Counted from the first letter of the stretch, positions 30,555 to 42,418 are shown. The stretch: 64,000 nt of DNA from Vreelandella nanhaiensis (GCF_003990185.1 NZ_RZHF01000016.1:1-64000); one strand, 5' to 3'. Translations and numbers: made by a program. Notes: generated from the sequence alone by a model not told the origin.

Positions 30555-33158
30555 GTGCTTGAAGCATATCGCCAACATGTCGAGGAACGCGCCGCTGAAG
30601 GCGTACCAGCCAAGCCTTTAACCGCCGAGCAAGTTGCCGCCTTGATTGAGCTGCTAAAAAACCCACCGGCCGGTGAAGAAGAGTTCGTTCTTGATCTGAT
30701 TACCAACCGGGTTCCGCCGGGTGTTGATGAAGCCGCTTATGTTAAAGCAGGCTTTCTTACCGCCATCGCCAAGGGCGAAGCCACTTCACCGCTTATCGAC
30801 AAGATTCATGCGGTCAAGCTTTTAGGCACCATGCAGGGCGGTTATAACATCGTCTCCATGGTAGAGCTTCTGGATAACGAAGAGCTTGCCCGTGAAGCTG
30901 GCGAGCAGCTCAAGCATACCCTGCTGATGTTTGACGCTTTCCACGATGTTGAGGAGCGCGCCAAGAATGGCAACAGCGTTGCCAAAGACGTTATTCAATC
31001 CTGGGCTGAAGCGGAATGGTTCCTCTCCAAGCCAGCCTTGGAAGAAAAAATCACCCTGACCGTCTTTAAGGTCCCAGGGGAAACCAACACGGATGATCTC
31101 TCACCTGCACCTGATGCCTGGTCACGTCCAGACATCCCGCTGCATGCCAACGCGATGCTCAAAAACGAGCGCGACGGGATTTTGCCTGAAGTACCTGGCA
31201 CCACCGGCCCTCTCAAGCAGATCGAAGAAGTTAAAGCCAAGGGCTTCCCGGTTGCCTACGTAGGCGACGTAGTAGGCACAGGCTCTTCGCGCAAATCAGC
31301 CACCAACTCGGTACTGTGGTTCTTTGGCGACGATATGCCGTTTGTACCAAACAAGCGCGCGGGCGGTTTCTGCTTTGGTGGCAAGATTGCCCCCATTTTC
31401 TTCAACACCATGGAAGACTCCGGCGCCCTGCCTGTTGAAATGGACGTTTCCAAGCTGGAAATGGGCGATGTTATCGACATCTACCCCTATGAAGGCAAGG
31501 TGTGCAAGCACGGCTCTGACGAAGTGCTGACGACGTTTGAGCTCAAGACACAGCTGATTCTGGATGAAGTACGTGCTGGCGGCCGTATCCCCCTGATCAT
31601 TGGCCGTGGCCTGACCGGAAAGGCGCGCGAATCTCTGGGCCTTGAGCCTTCTGACGTATTCCGTCTTCCTGACCAGCCCAAAGACACGGGCAAAGGCTTT
31701 ACCCTGGCACAGAAGATGGTCGGCAAGGCCTGTGGCATGGACGGCGTTCGTCCGGGCATGTACTGCGAGCCCAAGATGACCACCGTTGGTTCTCAAGACA
31801 CTACCGGGCCGATGACCCGCGACGAGCTCAAAGACCTAGCCTGCCTGGGCTTCCAGGCGGACCTGGTCATGCAGTCGTTCTGCCATACCGCCGCCTATCC
31901 GAAGCCGGTTGACGTGGATACTCACCATACGCTACCTGACTTCATCATGAACCGCGGTGGTGTATCGCTGCGTCCTGGCGACGGTATCATCCACAGCTGG
32001 CTGAACCGTATGCTGCTGCCTGACACGGTAGGTACCGGTGGCGATTCACACACCCGCTTCCCGCTGGGCATCTCGTTCCCGGCGGGCTCTGGCCTGGTGG
32101 CCTTTGCCGCTGCCACGGGCGTCATGCCGCTGGATATGCCGGAGTCCGTTCTGGTTCGCTTTAAAGGTAAGCGTCAGCCTGGCGTTACCTTACGCGACTT
32201 GGTTCACGCCATCCCGCTTTACGGTATCAAGCAAGGCCTATTGACCGTAGACAAGGCCAACAAGAAGAATGCTTTCTCTGGCCGGGTACTGGAAATCGAA
32301 GGTCTTGAAGAATTGACCGTTGAGCAGGCGTTCGAGCTTTCCGATGCCTCCGCCGAGCGCTCTGCCGCGGGCTGCACCATTACGCTGTCTGAAGAGAGCG
32401 TAACTGAGTACCTAAAGTCCAACATCACGCTGCTGAAGTGGATGATTGCCAACGGCTACGGTGATGAGCGGACTATCAGTCGTCGTATCGAAGGCATGGA
32501 AGCATGGCTTGCCAACCCGAGCCTGATGCGTGCCGATGCCGATGCCGAATACGCCGAAGTGATCGAAATCGATCTGTCCGAGATCAAAGAGCCTGTACTT
32601 TGCGCACCTAACGATCCGGATGATGCGCGTCTGCTATCTGATGTGGCTGGCGAGAAGATTGACGAAGTGTTTATCGGCTCGTGCATGACCAACATTGGTC
32701 ACTTCCGTGCAGCGGGTAAACTTCTTGAAAAGCAGCCTGCAGGCAGCTTGAAAACTCGCCTGTGGCTGGCACCGCCGACCAAAATGGATCAGCACCAATT
32801 GACCGAAGAAGGTTACTACGGCATCTATGGCCGTGCCGGTGCCCGTATGGAAATGCCGGGATGTTCACTGTGTATGGGTAACCAGGCGCGCGTTGCTGCA
32901 AAAAGCACCGTTGTGTCCACGTCTACACGTAACTTCCCGAACCGCTTGGGTGATGGTGCCAACGTGTACCTCGCCTCAGCGGAACTAGCCGCCGTTGCGG
33001 CAGTTGAAGGTCGCCTGCCAAGCGTCGAAGAGTATCAGCGTTATATGAGTGAATTTGACGCCATGGCTGGAGAGATCTATCGTTATATGAACTTCCACGA
33101 AATTGAGGAGTATCAGAAGATTGCCTCAAACGTGATTCCGGTTGCTCAAGAAGCGTAA
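30555..33158 (+). CDS. acnB: bifunctional aconitate hydratase 2 / 2-methylisocitrate dehydratase AcnB
   Basis: The main TCA-cycle aconitase, 867 aa (E. coli AcnB 865). It isomerises citrate to isocitrate and also dehydrates 2-methylisocitrate. The N-terminal HEAT-like domain begins [22 protein letters not shown], nearly identical in pattern to E. coli, which supports the GTG start at 30555 with SD gagagg. The [4Fe-4S] ligands appear as Cys in SFCHTA and in CSLCMGN near the C terminus. Further landmarks are [13 protein letters not shown] and [11 protein letters not shown]. It is probably monocistronic with the terminator at 33228. Confidence 0.97.
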   Translation: MLEAYRQHVEERAAEGVPAKPLTAEQVAALIELLKNPPAGEEEFVLDLITNRVPPGVDEAAYVKAGFLTAIAKGEATSPLIDKIHAVKLLGTMQGGYNIVSMVELLDNEELAREAGEQLKHTLLMFDAFHDVEERAKNGNSVAKDVIQSWAEAEWFLSKPALEEKITLTVFKVPGETNTDDLSPAPDAWSRPDIPLHANAMLKNERDGILPEVPGTTGPLKQIEEVKAKGFPVAYVGDVVGTGSSRKSATNSVLWFFGDDMPFVPNKRAGGFCFGGKIAPIFFNTMEDSGALPVEMDVSKLEMGDVIDIYPYEGKVCKHGSDEVLTTFELKTQLILDEVRAGGRIPLIIGRGLTGKARESLGLEPSDVFRLPDQPKDTGKGFTLAQKMVGKACGMDGVRPGMYCEPKMTTVGSQDTTGPMTRDELKDLACLGFQADLVMQSFCHTAAYPKPVDVDTHHTLPDFIMNRGGVSLRPGDGIIHSWLNRMLLPDTVGTGGDSHTRFPLGISFPAGSGLVAFAAATGVMPLDMPESVLVRFKGKRQPGVTLRDLVHAIPLYGIKQGLLTVDKANKKNAFSGRVLEIEGLEELTVEQAFELSDASAERSAAGCTITLSEESVTEYLKSNITLLKWMIANGYGDERTISRRIEGMEAWLANPSLMRADADAEYAEVIEIDLSEIKEPVLCAPNDPDDARLLSDVAGEKIDEVFIGSCMTNIGHFRAAGKLLEKQPAGSLKTRLWLAPPTKMDQHQLTEEGYYGIYGRAGARMEMPGCSLCMGNQARVAAKSTVVSTSTRNFPNRLGDGANVYLASAELAAVAAVEGRLPSVEEYQRYMSEFDAMAGEIYRYMNFHEIEEYQKIASNVIPVAQEA

Positions 33159-33227
33159 CCACCCCATCGCCGATGCTCGCACCATCGCAGAAGAGATGAA
33201 CGTTCATTGCTTCTGAGTCGATGACCG

Positions 33228-33263
33228 AACGCCCCACACTTTTATAGTCGTGGGGCGTTTTTA
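33228..33263 (+). terminator. intrinsic terminator of acnB
   Basis: A 10-bp stem, aacgccccac/gtggggcgtt, with a 12-base loop, followed by a T-rich stretch (tttttatc), 70 bases after the acnB stop. Confidence 0.85.
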
Positions 33264-33342
33264 TCGTTACCCCAATGGCATGACTTGCGAAGACTCAAGG
33301 ATACTGCCACGCTATTAACTCATCCTCATGATTTAAAAGACA

Positions 33343-35229
33343 ATGCAGCCATTGGCACAGCTTGGCTCCGCCTTGCTTAGAACCCTTCGCGATCATCTGC
33401 GCCCTTTGATTGCTTACCACCTGTTCTTTACCCTGCTTGCTTCCGCTCTGTTACTGCCTCTGATCGGATGGGCAACGCGAGGCCTGCTTGCTCAGCTTAG
33501 GCGAACAGTCGTTACCAATGATGAACTGATCAGCTTGCTGTTCAGCCCGCTCGGGCTTATTGGCATGCTGGTGGTTTTAGGCTTCACATTCCTGATTATC
33601 TACTGGCAGCAGGCCGGCATGCTGCTGGTCGCCGTGCGGCCCAAAAACAACCACTATCGGCTTGCCTTTGAGGCTCTTTGGCTAAGCGCTCGCCGTCTAC
33701 CAGCGCTTGCCGGATTGGTAGTGTTACAAGTAGGCACACATCTGCTGTTGCTGGCCCCTTTCATGGCTGCCCTAGCCTGGCTTTACAGTACGTGGCTAGG
33801 TGGTCTGGATACTTACTACCTGCAGCGCGTCAAACCTCCCGTACTTTGGTACTTTATCGCCTGCGCCTTGCCGCTGGTGCTCGCCTGGATGGCCCTGGCC
33901 GCAAAGCTTTATCTACGCTGGCTATTGGCTCTCCCTTTGGTGGCTCTTGAGAACCGCAGCCCAATTCATGCATTAAAGCGTAGCGTGCACTTAACAAGGG
34001 GCTGGCATCGCTCTATCGGCGCGGCCGTGGTTATTGTGTTGTTGCTGGTTATCTCCCTGCCAATTATCGCTACGCTGACGTTTGATAGCCTGGTTACTCC
34101 CCTGCTTTGGTGGTTGCCGGAGCATAATGCCCTGCTAGTCCCCGCCATGTTCGCCTACCTGACCGGTTATCTGCTGTTAACACTGGCTATTACGTTTATT
34201 GGCATTGTGGCGAATGCACTGCTGTCAGCCTGCCTATATCTTCAGCTGGCTCATCAAGAAATGCGCCCGGCGCCTCCATCAGCAACAATAACATCGGGAC
34301 GATTTGCCTGGGCCGTTGAGCTTAGCGTATTGCTACTTGCTGGACTGCAAGCCTGGTGGATTCTGAATAGCTTCGAGCTGCGTGATAATGTCAAGGTAAT
34401 CGCCCACCGCGGCAGCTCAATGGTCGCGCCGGAAAATACCCTTTCCGCCGTGGAACAAGCTCTGCTAGACAAGGCTGACTATGTGGAGCTTGACGTTCGA
34501 CTGTCCGCTGATCACCAGGTGATGATTTACCATGACCGTACGCTGGCAAGGCTCACCGGGGATAACCGTGAGTTCGATGAACTGACGCGAGAAGAACTCG
34601 CCCAGTACGATATAGGCAGCTGGTTTGGTGATGCTTTTCAGGGCGAACCTATCGCAGGTCTGGATGAAGTATTAACGCGCGTGCGCGGCCATGCCGGTCT
34701 GATGATCGACATGAAGGCATCGCCGGGGGCAGAGCAGGCGTTGGCCGATGCCGTCATTGACCAGCTACGTAAAGAGACGGATATCCGCTACGCATGCTGG
34801 GCTGCCAGCCCGGATGCCATAACGGCTCATGGGGCGTGCGGCTTCCCCAATGCGCTAATGGATATGCGGGTGGCGACCATGTCGCCAGCACTGGTTGGCT
34901 ATATCAAGAGCCACGCACCTGAGCTTCGCGTTACGCTGCTTGCCCAGCTTATTTTACCCGGCACGTTGGATCGCCGTGGGTTTGACGCATTGGGGCTGCG
35001 CCATAATCGTATCAGTGAAGAGGAGATTCGCCTGGCCGCACTTTACGGCTATGAGGTACATGCCTGGACGGTTAACGACCGGGCGCGCATGTCGACGCTG
35101 ATTGATCTTGGGGTAGATGCAATCATTACGGACTACCCTGATCGCCTGCGTGCACTTATTGAAGAGCGACATGCGTTAAGCGACGGGGAGCTACTGCTGG
35201 TTAAGCTGCGTAACTGGCTACGTCAGTAA
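33343..35229 (+). CDS. membrane-anchored glycerophosphodiester phosphodiesterase
   Basis: A 628-aa two-part protein. Residues about 1-350 form the membrane domain of the GPDC type, with roughly eight helices. Residues about 365-625 form a GDPD TIM barrel with the catalytic HRG (AHRGSSMVAPENT) and the ELDVRLSADHQVMIYHDRTL motif carrying the metal ligands and second catalytic His. It probably releases sn-glycerol-3-phosphate from glycerophosphodiesters at the membrane. In such proteins the catalytic domain is usually extracytoplasmic, which I cannot verify. The start lacks a strong SD (gacaatg). Confidence 0.88.
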   Translation: MQPLAQLGSALLRTLRDHLRPLIAYHLFFTLLASALLLPLIGWATRGLLAQLRRTVVTNDELISLLFSPLGLIGMLVVLGFTFLIIYWQQAGMLLVAVRPKNNHYRLAFEALWLSARRLPALAGLVVLQVGTHLLLLAPFMAALAWLYSTWLGGLDTYYLQRVKPPVLWYFIACALPLVLAWMALAAKLYLRWLLALPLVALENRSPIHALKRSVHLTRGWHRSIGAAVVIVLLLVISLPIIATLTFDSLVTPLLWWLPEHNALLVPAMFAYLTGYLLLTLAITFIGIVANALLSACLYLQLAHQEMRPAPPSATITSGRFAWAVELSVLLLAGLQAWWILNSFELRDNVKVIAHRGSSMVAPENTLSAVEQALLDKADYVELDVRLSADHQVMIYHDRTLARLTGDNREFDELTREELAQYDIGSWFGDAFQGEPIAGLDEVLTRVRGHAGLMIDMKASPGAEQALADAVIDQLRKETDIRYACWAASPDAITAHGACGFPNALMDMRVATMSPALVGYIKSHAPELRVTLLAQLILPGTLDRRGFDALGLRHNRISEEEIRLAALYGYEVHAWTVNDRARMSTLIDLGVDAIITDYPDRLRALIEERHALSDGELLLVKLRNWLRQ

Positions 35230-35245
35230 GTCATATGCAAAAGCA

Positions 35246-35278
35246 AAGCGCTGTATCAAGTAGCTTGATACAGCGCTT
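35246..35278. terminator. bidirectional hairpin between convergent genes
   Basis: A perfect 15-bp inverted repeat, aagcgctgtatcaag/cttgatacagcgctt, with a 3-base loop, between the phosphodiesterase (plus) and ggt (minus) stops. A T-containing tail (tgcttttgc) follows on the minus strand only. Confidence 0.65.
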
Positions 35279-35320
35279 GTCACATCATTAGCCACATCGT
35301 AAAGGCTTTCTCGAAACGGC

Positions 35321-37111
35321 TTAGTCGCCCATTACCACGCCTTCGCGACGCGGGTCAGCCCCACCAAACAGCGTACCATCTTCCAACTTGTGGATAGCCT
35401 GAAGACCGCTTGTCAGCTCGCGCTCGCTAACCGTATGGCCGTAATTTTCCAGGGCTTGCTTGGTGGCCTCAGGAAAACGCCCTTCTTCCAAATAAACATC
35501 ACCGCCTGTGGTAATGGCATGAGGCAGATTGAGTGCCTCTTGGGCACTCATGCCCCAATCACGCATGGCAATCAGAGTACGCGCCGTGTAATGAATGATC
35601 GCAGCGCCGCCGGGTGAGCCAAGGCTTGCCACCAGGTTGCCACTCTCACGGTCAAAGACCAGCGTTGGGCTCATGCTTGAACGAGGGCGTTTGCCCGGCT
35701 CCACGCGATTGGCAACGGGCTCACCATCAATCTCAGGGATAAAGGAGAAATCGGTTAGCTCGTTATTAAGTTGATACCCACCCGGTAAGCCTGTCCCTCC
35801 ATCAGCCATGATGCGTGAACCGAACGCCTGTTCAATGGAGGTCGTCATGGCAATCGCATTCCCTTCCCCATCAATAATGCTGATATGGCTGGTACCGTAC
35901 TCAGGTTGGTCTGGCTGCGATGCCCAGGTAACATTCAGTTCACCTGGATTACCCGGCTCAGCGCTATCGCCAAGGCTGGTATCGCTGATCAGCTCGCTAC
36001 GCGTGGCAAGATAATCAGGCGCCAGCATTAACGCCCAATCACCGCCCGGTGCATCTACAAAATCCGGATCGCCAATATAGCGCCCACGATCGGCAAAGGC
36101 CAAGCGTGAGGCTTCAAGGAACTGATGCAGCCAGCCACTGCTTGATACGCCGTTATCCAGCGGCGCTTCCAGCAGAGGCTGCTGATCCAGCATGCCAAGT
36201 ATCTGCATTACGGTGATATGCCCTGATGACGGCGGCGGGAAACCACATACTTCCCACTGCTGCCATGGCGTGCACATTGGCTCTCGCTCAACAGCTTGGT
36301 AACCCGTTACATCTTCAATGGTCATATTGCCTGGACGTACCGCATGGCTTTGCACTCGGTTGACCAGATCCTCGGCCAGCGCGCCCTCATAAAAGGCCGC
36401 ACTACCCTGCTCAGCAATACGACGCAATACTTCAGCCAGTGCCGGGTTCTTGAGCGTATCGCCTACCGCCAGCGGCTCGCCATTTTCGTTATAGTAGAAC
36501 TGCCCCGCTAGCGGATCATTGGCTAGCGCTTCGTCACTGGCAATACTTGTGTGCAAACGTTGGCTTACTGCAAAACCTTCCTCGGCAAGCGTAATCGCCG
36601 GTACAAATAACTCCGCCCAGGCTAACTGACCATGCTCCTGATGCGCCTGCTCTAACATACGCACAGTACCCGGCACACCAACTGAAAGGCCGCTGGCAAC
36701 GGCATCCATAAACGGTAGCGGCTCGCCATTTTCCATAAATAGCTCGCCCGTTGCTGCCGCAGGTGCCGTTTCACGGCCATCATAGGCCTGCACGCGTTTA
36801 CCGTCGTAATGCATTAAAAAGGCACCACCGCCAATACCGCTGGATTGCGGTTCCACCAGCGTTAGTACCATTTGGACAGCAATCGCCGCGTCAACGGCGT
36901 TACCACCCGCTTTAAGCACCTGATAGCCCGCATCAGTCGCCAGAGGATTAGCCGCTGCAACGGCAAACGATTCGGTTGCCCAACCCGGTTTTTCTTCGTA
37001 TCCCGAGCCAACTTCCGGCGTTATGGAAGGCGCTTCATAGCTGAACCCAAAACTATAAAGCGGCACCAACAGCAATCCTGACAGCGTCAAACTTGCCTTT
37101 ACTGGGAACAT
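35321..37111 (-). CDS. ggt: gamma-glutamyltransferase (periplasmic)
   Basis: An N-terminal nucleophile hydrolase of 596 aa that cleaves or transfers the gamma-glutamyl group of glutathione in the periplasm. It is made as a precursor that self-cleaves before the catalytic Thr, here in YGTSHISIIDGEGN. Other motifs are SSGIGGGAFLMHYDG, GGYQLNNELTDFS and the RPRSSMSPT segment. The ATG at 37111 (MFPVKASLTLSGLLL) has SD gagga and starts a signal peptide. The upstream frame (MCRALAFY...) would disrupt the signal. Ggt plus the CydDC system suggests active thiol cycling, but this is only inference. Confidence 0.93.
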   Translation of the reverse strand: MFPVKASLTLSGLLLVPLYSFGFSYEAPSITPEVGSGYEEKPGWATESFAVAAANPLATDAGYQVLKAGGNAVDAAIAVQMVLTLVEPQSSGIGGGAFLMHYDGKRVQAYDGRETAPAAATGELFMENGEPLPFMDAVASGLSVGVPGTVRMLEQAHQEHGQLAWAELFVPAITLAEEGFAVSQRLHTSIASDEALANDPLAGQFYYNENGEPLAVGDTLKNPALAEVLRRIAEQGSAAFYEGALAEDLVNRVQSHAVRPGNMTIEDVTGYQAVEREPMCTPWQQWEVCGFPPPSSGHITVMQILGMLDQQPLLEAPLDNGVSSSGWLHQFLEASRLAFADRGRYIGDPDFVDAPGGDWALMLAPDYLATRSELISDTSLGDSAEPGNPGELNVTWASQPDQPEYGTSHISIIDGEGNAIAMTTSIEQAFGSRIMADGGTGLPGGYQLNNELTDFSFIPEIDGEPVANRVEPGKRPRSSMSPTLVFDRESGNLVASLGSPGGAAIIHYTARTLIAMRDWGMSAQEALNLPHAITTGGDVYLEEGRFPEATKQALENYGHTVSERELTSGLQAIHKLEDGTLFGGADPRREGVVMGD

Positions 37112-37179
37112 CACAACATCCTCTTGTGTGATAGGAAAATCAAGGCCGTAGCCACAACAGCGTAGCCTATAAAACGCCA

Positions 37180-37203
37180 GTGCCCGGCACAATGGCCGGG
37201 CAC
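37180..37203 (-). terminator. hairpin after ppsA
   Basis: A 9-bp GC-rich inverted repeat, gtgcccggc/gccgggcac, lies 25 bases after the ppsA stop, followed on the minus strand by tggcgttttat. It is a likely ppsA terminator upstream of ggt. Confidence 0.6.
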
Positions 37204-37227
37204 GAAATTACCAATCAACTGATAGCG

Positions 37228-39603
37228 TTAGCTAATGGTTTCGCCTGCGAGCATGAACCAGGTTTCGAGCACCGCATCCGGATTCAAGGATACAGAATCA
37301 ATTCCCTGCTCCATCAGCCATCTAGCCAGCTCAGGATGATCGGAGGGGCCTTGACCGCAAATGCCTACGTACTTGCCTTGCGCTTTACAGGACTGAATAG
37401 CCATCGCCAGCAGCTTTTTCACCGCAGTATTACGCTCATCAAATAGGTGCGCCACAATGCCCGAGTCGCGATCAAGCCCCAGGGTTAGCTGGGTCAAGTC
37501 GTTAGAACCGATCGAGAAGCCGTCAAAGTGCTCAAGGAACTCGTCAGCCAATAGCGCGTTAGCTGGCAGCTCGCACATCATGATCACTCGCAGCCCGCTC
37601 TCGCCACCGCGCTTCAAGCCATTCTCTGCCAACAGATCGACGACCTGCTTGGCTTCATCCGTGGTACGTACGAACGGTACCATGATCTCAACATTATCGA
37701 GCCCCATCTCTTCACGCACGTATTTCAAGGCGCGACACTCAAGCTCAAAGCAAGGCCGGAAAGCATCCGAGATATACCGCGAAGCGCCTCGGAAACCCAG
37801 CATGGGATTCTCTTCACCTGGCTCGTAGAGCTTCCCGCCAATCAGGTTTTCGTACTCATTGGACTTGAAGTCAGATAGCCGCACGATGACCTTCTGGGGA
37901 TAAAATGCCGCTGCCAGCGTTGAAATACCCTCAACCAGCTTATCGACGTAAAAACTGACCGGATCGGCGTAACCGGCCGTGCGCAGGTCAATAATCTGCT
38001 GCAAGTCGGCCGGCAGCGTGGCGTAGTCCAGCAGCGCCTTGGGGTGCACGCCAATCATGCGATTGATGATGAACTCAAGCCGCGCAAGCCCAACGCCTGC
38101 ATTGGGCAAGCTGGCAAACCCGAACGCGCGGTCAGGGTTACCCACGTTCATCATGATCTTGAACGGAATCTCAGGCATAGCGTCAACACTTGACACTTTG
38201 CAGTCAAAATCCAGAAGGCCTTCATAGACGTGCCCCGTATCGCCCTCAGCGCAGGACACGGTGACGTCAGTACCTTCTCTCAACTGCTGGGTAGCATCAC
38301 CACAGCCCACTACTGCGGGTATGCCCAGCTCACGGGCAATAATCGCCGCATGGCAGGTACGACCACCACGGTTAGTTACAATTGCGGAAGCCCGCTTCAT
38401 GATCGGTTCCCAGTCAGGATCGGTCATGTCGGTCACCAGAATGTCACCGTCATGAATCTTATCCATCTCCTCGGGGCTCATGACCACTTTTACCGTGCCA
38501 CGACCAATCCGCTGACCGATGGCCCGCCCGGTAATCAGGGTACGCCCCTTCTCACGCAGCTGAAAACGTTCAAGCTTGCCGCCTTCCTGCTGGGAGACCA
38601 CGGTTTCAGGACGAGCCTGAACGATATAAAGCTTGCCGTCGTCACCATCCAGCGCCCACTCGATATCCATAGGACGCTCGTAGTGCTGCTCGATAGTGAC
38701 CGCCTGACGGGCCAGATCCATGACCTGCTGATCGTTAATACAGAAGCGTGCGCGCTCGTTGAGGGGTACATCTACCGTCTCAACTGACTTGCCGGCGCTC
38801 GCATCCTGACCATAAACCATCTTGATCAGCTTGGAGCCCAAGTTGCGACGCAGAACCGCAGGCCGCCCTGCCGCCAGCGTGGATTTATGCACATAAAACT
38901 CATCAGGGTTGACGGCCCCCTGTACCACCGTCTCACCCAGGCCCCACGACGCGGTAACAAATACGGCGTCGCGATAGCCTGACTCGGTATCCAGAGTAAA
39001 CATGACACCTGAGGCCCCGGTTTCCGAGCGCACCATTTTTTGAACGCCGGCCGAAAGCGCGACATTTTCGTGGGCATAGCCACGGTGAACGCGGTAGGAA
39101 ATGGCGCGATCATTAAAAAGTGAGGCGAACACCTCGTGGACCGCGCGTTTGATATTGTCGAAACCTTCGATGTTCAGGAAAGTTTCCTGCTGGCCTGCAA
39201 AGGAAGCGTCGGGAAGGTCTTCAGCCGTTGCCGAGCTGCGAACCGCCGCCTTTAACTGAGGGTGCTTGGCCTGCAACTGCTCGTAAGCCTTACGCAGCGC
39301 ACTTTCGAAGTTGGGGGGCAACGGAGTATCGATCACCCACTGACGGATATTACGGCCCGCTTCGGCCAGCGCATTCACGTCGTCTACATCCAGACGTGCC
39401 AGCGTACTATTGATGCGCTCGTTTAGTCCTTCATGGGAGAGGAACTCACGGTAAGCATGAGCCGTGGTAGCAAACCCACCGGGAACGGTGACTCCGGCGT
39501 CGGACAGGTTGGAAATCATTTCGCCAAGTGAGGCATTTTTGCCACCTACACGCTCAACATCCGCCATGCCCAACTGATCAAACCACAGAATGTACTCTTC
39601 CAC
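37228..39603 (-). CDS. ppsA: phosphoenolpyruvate synthase
   Basis: A gluconeogenic enzyme of 791 aa (E. coli 792) making PEP from pyruvate, ATP and water. The N-terminal ATP-grasp domain begins [29 protein letters not shown]. The central phosphohistidine domain has [21 protein letters not shown] with the swivelling His. The C-terminal PEP-binding barrel ends with [12 protein letters not shown]. The GTG at 39603 is chosen over an upstream ATG at 39666 because of the SD (aggggg) and the family start. It is divergent from ppsR, the product of which regulates PpsA by reversible phosphorylation. Confidence 0.96.
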   Translation of the reverse strand: MEEYILWFDQLGMADVERVGGKNASLGEMISNLSDAGVTVPGGFATTAHAYREFLSHEGLNERINSTLARLDVDDVNALAEAGRNIRQWVIDTPLPPNFESALRKAYEQLQAKHPQLKAAVRSSATAEDLPDASFAGQQETFLNIEGFDNIKRAVHEVFASLFNDRAISYRVHRGYAHENVALSAGVQKMVRSETGASGVMFTLDTESGYRDAVFVTASWGLGETVVQGAVNPDEFYVHKSTLAAGRPAVLRRNLGSKLIKMVYGQDASAGKSVETVDVPLNERARFCINDQQVMDLARQAVTIEQHYERPMDIEWALDGDDGKLYIVQARPETVVSQQEGGKLERFQLREKGRTLITGRAIGQRIGRGTVKVVMSPEEMDKIHDGDILVTDMTDPDWEPIMKRASAIVTNRGGRTCHAAIIARELGIPAVVGCGDATQQLREGTDVTVSCAEGDTGHVYEGLLDFDCKVSSVDAMPEIPFKIMMNVGNPDRAFGFASLPNAGVGLARLEFIINRMIGVHPKALLDYATLPADLQQIIDLRTAGYADPVSFYVDKLVEGISTLAAAFYPQKVIVRLSDFKSNEYENLIGGKLYEPGEENPMLGFRGASRYISDAFRPCFELECRALKYVREEMGLDNVEIMVPFVRTTDEAKQVVDLLAENGLKRGGESGLRVIMMCELPANALLADEFLEHFDGFSIGSNDLTQLTLGLDRDSGIVAHLFDERNTAVKKLLAMAIQSCKAQGKYVGICGQGPSDHPELARWLMEQGIDSVSLNPDAVLETWFMLAGETIS

Positions 39604-39845
39604 GAAACCCCCTCGCGTTAAGATGTTGATGCAGCTTCTTAAACTGCTAATCGTTGATCGTGTCACCCTAGCACCGTGACACTATATTCGCCATTGGTCT
39701 AATAGCGAAGAGGGTGGAGGATTTTTACAACATAACGCGTTTATGACCCGATTATGTAGTCGCTTAAGGCAGTATGCCTAGTGAGTTGTGCTTGGCGAAT
39801 GGTCAGATCACAATAGTGCATCTACTACTATCTGTGGGTCTGGTT

Positions 39846-40679
39846 ATGAAACGAACAGCTTTTTTTATTTCCGATGGCACCGGCATTACCGCTGAAAGCC
39901 TGGGGCGCAGCCTTCTGGCGCAGTTCAGCGGTGTCGAAATCAACATGCTAACCAAGCCCTATATCGATACGCTTGAAAAAGCTCAGGCACTTGCCAGGAT
40001 CATCGAATCGACCGCCGGGCATGATGGGCAACAGCCGATTATCATCGACACGATTGTCGATCAGCAGATTCGCGATGAGATACGCAAGGCGCCAGGCTTC
40101 AAGGTGGATATCTTTTCGACCTTTCTTGAGCCCCTGGAGCAGGAACTCGGCACACGCTCATCCTATAGCGTCGGAAGAACACACTCGATTGGTAGTGATG
40201 ATGTGTATATGGACCGCATTCATTCGGTACATTTTGCGCTGGATAACGACGATGGCGCCCGCACCCATCAATACGATAAAGCCGATATCATTCTGGTAGG
40301 CGTATCGCGCTGCGGCAAAACGCCCACCTCGTTATATCTGGCACTGCAGTTTGGTATCCGGGCAGCCAACTACCCATTAACCGAAGATGACCTTGATGAA
40401 GACGGCACGTTAAAGCTGCCCAAGGCACTGGTGCCGCACCGTCGCAAGCTGTTTGGCCTAACCATTGATGCCCGGCGGCTATCAGCCATTCGCAACGAGC
40501 GTCGCCCTAACAGCCGCTATAGCTCAATGGACCAGTGCCTGCAGGAAGTAGAGCAGGCTGAGGCACTGTACCGCATCCTGCATATTCCGTTTATCGATAC
40601 GACGCGCTTCTCTATCGAAGAAATATCGACCCGAATGATTGCGGAAACTGGCCTGGCGAGGCGCTTTTCACCTCGCTAG
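39846..40679 (+). CDS. ppsR: PEP synthase regulatory kinase/pyrophosphorylase
   Basis: A bifunctional serine/threonine kinase and phosphotransferase of the DUF299 family, 277 aa, that inactivates PpsA by ADP-dependent phosphorylation and reactivates it by Pi-dependent dephosphorylation. The N terminus [17 protein letters not shown] and the P-loop GVSRCGKT (about 152-159) in a context followed by [11 protein letters not shown] are diagnostic. The ATG at 39846 matches the family length of 277 aa; the open frame extends 24 codons upstream without support. The 242-base divergent gap to ppsA holds both promoters. Confidence 0.94.
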   Translation: MKRTAFFISDGTGITAESLGRSLLAQFSGVEINMLTKPYIDTLEKAQALARIIESTAGHDGQQPIIIDTIVDQQIRDEIRKAPGFKVDIFSTFLEPLEQELGTRSSYSVGRTHSIGSDDVYMDRIHSVHFALDNDDGARTHQYDKADIILVGVSRCGKTPTSLYLALQFGIRAANYPLTEDDLDEDGTLKLPKALVPHRRKLFGLTIDARRLSAIRNERRPNSRYSSMDQCLQEVEQAEALYRILHIPFIDTTRFSIEEISTRMIAETGLARRFSPR

Positions 40680-40690
40680 GTCCACTTTCG

Positions 40691-41269
40691 CTACATGCCT
40701 TTTGGCGCAAAGATACCTGGCGCATTGCGCCAGTAGCCTTTGTAATCCATGCCGAACCCGAATACATAGCGGTCCGCCACTTCCAGGCTGCAGTAATCAG
40801 CCTTCAGGCCCGGCACCGCTTTACGGTCATGCTGCTTATCCACCAGCACCGCCGTCGTCACGCTGGCCGCCTGAGCTTCTTTGCAGTAAGCAAGAATCGC
40901 GGCCAGTGTAGACCCTTCATCCAGAATATCGTCCACAATCACCACATGGCGCCCAGCCATAGGGATTTCAGGCGACACCCGCCAGAATAGCTCGCCGCCG
41001 CGCAGCTCGTTGCGATACCGGGTGGCGTGCAGGTAATCCACCTCCAACGGAAAGCCCAAGCGGGTCAAAAGATGCCCGGTAGTGATCAACCCCCCGTTCA
41101 TAACGCAGTAGAAAACCGGCAGCTTGTCACCCAGATCTTTGGTAATGGCTTCTGCCATTCGGTCAAGGGCACGCTCAACCTGCTCCTGGGAAATCAGGCA
41201 GTCAGCGTTATCCATCAACTGACGCATGGAGTCCAATGACTCAAGGGCTTCTTTATCCAATTTGGACAT
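40691..41269 (-). CDS. hpt: hypoxanthine-guanine phosphoribosyltransferase
   Basis: A cytoplasmic purine salvage enzyme, 192 aa, transferring phosphoribose from PRPP to hypoxanthine or guanine. The PRPP motif is VVIVDDILDEGST (about residues 98-110). FYCVMNGGLIT and the C-terminal DRYVFGFGMDYKGYWRN are typical of the Pseudomonas-type enzymes. The ATG at 41269 follows SD gggag; a start 18 bases further up is less likely. It would convert hypoxanthine from the deaminase at 5 kb into IMP. It is convergent with ppsR (11-base gap). Confidence 0.9.
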   Translation of the reverse strand: MSKLDKEALESLDSMRQLMDNADCLISQEQVERALDRMAEAITKDLGDKLPVFYCVMNGGLITTGHLLTRLGFPLEVDYLHATRYRNELRGGELFWRVSPEIPMAGRHVVIVDDILDEGSTLAAILAYCKEAQAASVTTAVLVDKQHDRKAVPGLKADYCSLEVADRYVFGFGMDYKGYWRNAPGIFAPKGM

Positions 41270-41326
41270 GGGGTTACTCCCAAACACCGTAGTGGTGTTA
41301 CAAAAATAGAAAGGGTTCAGGCAGGA

Positions 41327-42343
41327 TCAAGCGTGGTCGGTTAGGGCTTCCAGCCTAGCGTGGGCACGCCGCCAGCGGCCCAGCGCGGTAAGAGCATCCA
41401 GATCAGGTCGGGCGCGCCCGTAACGAAGTTTCGCGGGACGCTTGTTGGTGATTCCCTGACAAGCCTCGATCACCTCAAGCGCAGCGGCTCGGTCATTGCA
41501 CACCAAGAGCATATCGCAGCCCGCTGTTAGGGCCGCTGTCGCACGTGCGCTAGGGCCGCCCGCTTCATGCGCGCCTGCCATGCTTAAATCATCAGAAAAA
41601 ATACAGCCCTTGAAGCCTAACGATTCGCGCAGCATGCCAAGCCAGCTAGGCGAAAATCCGGCTGGCCGGGTATCAAACGCCGGATAAATCACATGCGCGG
41701 GCATGACCCCATCAAGCTGGGGGGCTAGCTGGCTGAAAGGAACCAGATCGCGCTGTTTGATCTCTTCCATGGAGCGCTCATCCACCGGCAGCGCCACATG
41801 AGAGTCAGCGGCAACACCGCCGTGGCCAGGGAAATGCTTGCCAATGGCAGCCATGCCCGCCTGGTGCAACCCATCAATGAAGGCTGCGCCTAACCGGGCC
41901 ACATGCAGCGGGTCAGTGCTAAGGCTGCGATCCCCAATCACACTGGAAATACCGCTTTCCACATCAAGTACCGGTGCAAAGCTGATATCCAGCCCACACG
42001 CGGCCATCTCCATGCCTAGCAGCCAGCCAGCATCGGTTGCCAGGGTAAGCCCTTCATCCTGATCCTGAGCAAAGCGCTCACCGATTCGCGCCAGGGCCGG
42101 CAATCGGGTAAGACCCTTTTTAATACGCTGCACGCGACCACCTTCCTGGTCGACCGCCAGCAGCAGATCGCCGCGCACGCGCCGTATATCACTGCAAAGC
42201 TTTCGCACCTGATAGGCGTCTTCCACATTGCGGGCAAACAGGATAACCCCGCCCACAGCGGGTTCAAGCAGGAGGCGCTTTTCAGCGGCGGTCAATCGCG
42301 GTCCTTCCAGGTCGAGCATGACCGGGCCAATAGGTTGCGTCAT
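41327..42343 (-). CDS. nagZ: beta-N-acetylhexosaminidase NagZ
   Basis: A cytoplasmic glycoside hydrolase family 3 enzyme, 338 aa, that removes GlcNAc from recycled anhydromuropeptides and so influences AmpC-type beta-lactamase induction where that exists. The key loop [22 protein letters not shown] carries the His of the His/Asp catalytic pair. The nucleophile Asp lies in [11 protein letters not shown]. The order nagZ - (ldt) - psrA, divergent from lexA, parallels Pseudomonas except for the inserted transpeptidase gene. Confidence 0.95.
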   Translation of the reverse strand: MTQPIGPVMLDLEGPRLTAAEKRLLLEPAVGGVILFARNVEDAYQVRKLCSDIRRVRGDLLLAVDQEGGRVQRIKKGLTRLPALARIGERFAQDQDEGLTLATDAGWLLGMEMAACGLDISFAPVLDVESGISSVIGDRSLSTDPLHVARLGAAFIDGLHQAGMAAIGKHFPGHGGVAADSHVALPVDERSMEEIKQRDLVPFSQLAPQLDGVMPAHVIYPAFDTRPAGFSPSWLGMLRESLGFKGCIFSDDLSMAGAHEAGGPSARATAALTAGCDMLLVCNDRAAALEVIEACQGITNKRPAKLRYGRARPDLDALTALGRWRRAHARLEALTDHA

Positions 42344-42418
42344 TATTCAGAATCCAACAAAAGGGCCGACGATTTTAGACGATCAACGCAGAGAGTCAAA
42401 AAACCTTGTTTGCCAAGA

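Noticed and set aside
30412-30706. Minus-strand open frames over the acnB start
   Set aside because: Shadows of acnB; no SD and composition typical of antisense frames.
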